Positions 62,460 through 64,000 of a DNA stretch of 64,000 bases are shown here, piece after piece. The DNA lies in the NCBI GenBank assembly GCA_029239355.1, contig JAQZAZ010000005.1, positions 62,001 to 126,000 of the forward strand, given 5' to 3'. Under the pieces are notes generated by a model. The model had not been told where the DNA came from. It searched no databases and worked only from the letters and a program-made list of their open reading frames with translations. A program made the translations under genes and the position numbers. Every line of letters starts with the position of its first letter. Positions within the stretch are counted from its first letter, which is position 1. This stretch comes from Sphingobacterium sp. Its GTDB lineage: Bacteria; Bacteroidota; Bacteroidia; Sphingobacteriales; Sphingobacteriaceae.

Positions 62460-64000
62460 ATGAAAAAAATAACCAATAAACTAGCGATAATAATGATGGT
62501 GTCAACCGGTCTACTTTCCGGATGTACCAAGTTTCTGGAGCAGACCCCCAATGCTGTACTCAGCTCCGACCAAGTAAAGGCACCTGAAAGATTACTGACG
62601 GCTACGTATGCTGCTTTGGGCAATGACCATTATGATGTACCTTTTAGCCTCTGGCCTTATGGTACAGTAAGGTCTGATGACGCGTACAAAGGTGGTTCGG
62701 GGCCGCAGGATATTCAAACGTTCCATTTTTTGGAGGTATCCAGCAATATTACGACCAATTTTGCGGAAGTGGATAAACTATGGTTTCAGTTGTATGTAGC
62801 CATTTCACGTGCCAATACGACGATCAAAACGATTCAGGAAATGAATGGTTTTGAAGGCAAGGAGGAGAAATTGGCCGAAGCAAGATTCCTGCGTGGGCAC
62901 TTCTATTTTATGCTAAAAACGCTCTTTAAGTATGTGCCCTATATCGATGAAAATGTGCCGATAGATAATTATGAAACGGTATCAAATCGAGCGTTGAGCA
63001 ACGATGCACTTTGGCAAAAAATTGTCGACGACTTTCAGTACGCGGTAGATCATTTGCCGACCGCGCAAACGGAAATTGGTCGTGCCAACCGAATTGCTGC
63101 TGCTGCGTATCTTGCGAAAACATACCTGTATAAAGCTTATCGCCAGGACAATGCCGAGCGACATGCAGTAACAGGAATTAACTCGGACGATCTGAATAAA
63201 GTGTTGGAAAATACAGACATTGTACTTGCCTCAAATCATGCACTTGAAGCGGACTTCGCTTTCAACTTTTTGCCCGGGAAATACGAGAACGGTACAGAAG
63301 CAATTTTTTCAGTTCAATTTTCAAAAGATGACGGAACCAAGTTTGGCCGCGTGAATTTCTCGGATGTGCTCTCCGTGCCAATGGGTGTGGGCTGCTGCGA
63401 TTTTAATAAACCTAGTCAGAGCTTGGTAAATGCATTTCGCACGACAGGAAAGGGTGTACCCCTTGATAACTACAATACTTTAAATACGTTCAACGCTTCG
63501 GAAAAATATGACCCAAGGTTATTTCACACCGTAGCGATTCCGGGACTGCCTTATAAATACAATATCAAACGCACCTATCAAGAGAGCTGGAATCGTAATC
63601 CGGCGGACTATTCGGTCTATGCTTCGCTGAAAGAGAACGTTGATCCTGATTGTGATTGTTTTGTACCAATTGCTCCTTTTTTTGCGAATACCAAGAACCG
63701 TATTGTGCTGCGTGTGGCCGATGTCTTGCTGATGCGTGCCGAAGCACTTATAGAATCGCATCGTTCGGCCGAAGCCCTATCCCTGATCAACCAAGTACGT
63801 CTGCGTGCAAAAAATAGTGCCACAATGACGGGGTATGCCACAGATAAAATGTTGATAGAAACGTATAAAAATGGTGACAATATCATATGGAATGAGGAAA
63901 ATGCACGGAAGGCCTTACGTTGGGAACGTCGTTTGGAATTGGCGATGGAAAATGGCCGATTCTTCGATCTGGTACGCTGGGGAATTGCGGATCAAACTAT
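62460..64000 (+). CDS. SusD/RagB-family surface glycan-binding lipoprotein (3' end cut by window)
   Basis: Read directly from the sequence: an ATG at 62460 opens a frame that stays open to the window end (513 codons). Lipoprotein signal with Cys22 (LLSGC). SusD helices are present: AEARFLRGHFYFMLKTLFKYVPYI, LRVADVLLMRAEALIESH and RWERRLELAMENGRFFDLVRWG. Only the last short region is missing. It begins 89 bp after the SusC stop and is its probable partner. The middle carries the segment DPDCDCFVPIAPFF with two nearby Cys. Confidence 0.93.
   Translation, partial: MKKITNKLAIIMMVSTGLLSGCTKFLEQTPNAVLSSDQVKAPERLLTATYAALGNDHYDVPFSLWPYGTVRSDDAYKGGSGPQDIQTFHFLEVSSNITTNFAEVDKLWFQLYVAISRANTTIKTIQEMNGFEGKEEKLAEARFLRGHFYFMLKTLFKYVPYIDENVPIDNYETVSNRALSNDALWQKIVDDFQYAVDHLPTAQTEIGRANRIAAAAYLAKTYLYKAYRQDNAERHAVTGINSDDLNKVLENTDIVLASNHALEADFAFNFLPGKYENGTEAIFSVQFSKDDGTKFGRVNFSDVLSVPMGVGCCDFNKPSQSLVNAFRTTGKGVPLDNYNTLNTFNASEKYDPRLFHTVAIPGLPYKYNIKRTYQESWNRNPADYSVYASLKENVDPDCDCFVPIAPFFANTKNRIVLRVADVLLMRAEALIESHRSAEALSLINQVRLRAKNSATMTGYATDKMLIETYKNGDNIIWNEENARKALRWERRLELAMENGRFFDLVRWGIADQT

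Overview
The window reads as Bacteroidota chromosome. It carries four complete SusC/SusD-type glycan-uptake loci (one with an additional SusC) plus a fifth that runs off the right edge, a hybrid two-component sensor, Bacteroidetes-style promoters (TAnnTTTG -7 boxes), few Shine-Dalgarno sites and moderate GC. Gene content and protein style suggest a Sphingobacterium/Pedobacter-like member of the Sphingobacteriaceae; this is inference from family resemblance, not from a search. I found no tRNA, rRNA, CRISPR array, insertion sequence or phage genes.

Layout. (1) 1-10.9 kb: a SusC-SusD-SusC operon (+) facing a GH78 alpha-L-rhamnosidase (-), sharing one strong bidirectional terminator. (2) 11-19 kb: small single genes and pairs: an acidic hypothetical protein, an AraC regulator, a serine hydrolase, an SDR plus AraC pair, an ABM-domain membrane protein, a peroxiredoxin plus DsbA-like pair and a chloroperoxidase-like alpha/beta hydrolase. 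(3) 19-31 kb: an unbroken minus-strand block. It starts with a seven-gene run (cysteine hydrolase, alginate-export-type porin, exported M17 N-terminal domain, amidohydrolase, DoxX, Dps, DUF1275), then a hairpin, then a TPR sensor kinase with an NtrC-type regulator, then an orphan sigma-54 activator. (4) 31-42.8 kb: a SusC/SusD pair, a GH29 alpha-L-fucosidase, a divergently transcribed OmpR-type two-component system, Crp and AraC regulators, and an MBL hydrolase. (5) 43-50.5 kb: a GH92 family glycosidase followed by its own SusC/SusD pair. (6) 50.7-53.6 kb: an erythromycin-esterase-like hydrolase with an ABC-2 exporter. (7) 53.7-64 kb: a locus with the gene set of a fructan utilisation locus: hybrid sensor with a sugar-binding domain, MFS sugar porter, PfkB fructokinase, SusC, and a SusD cut by the window end.

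How it works together. The window is mainly glycan scavenging (rhamnosides, fucosides, mannosides, probably fructans), with each locus close to its own regulator, interleaved with redox and stress functions. The signals I consider most worth testing are four CYTAAT direct repeats at exact 11-bp steps between the fucosidase and the OmpR-type system, the seven-gene amidohydrolase/porin/M17-N/Dps block with its unusual Cys/His-rich amidohydrolase tail, and several long inverted repeats in the control regions.
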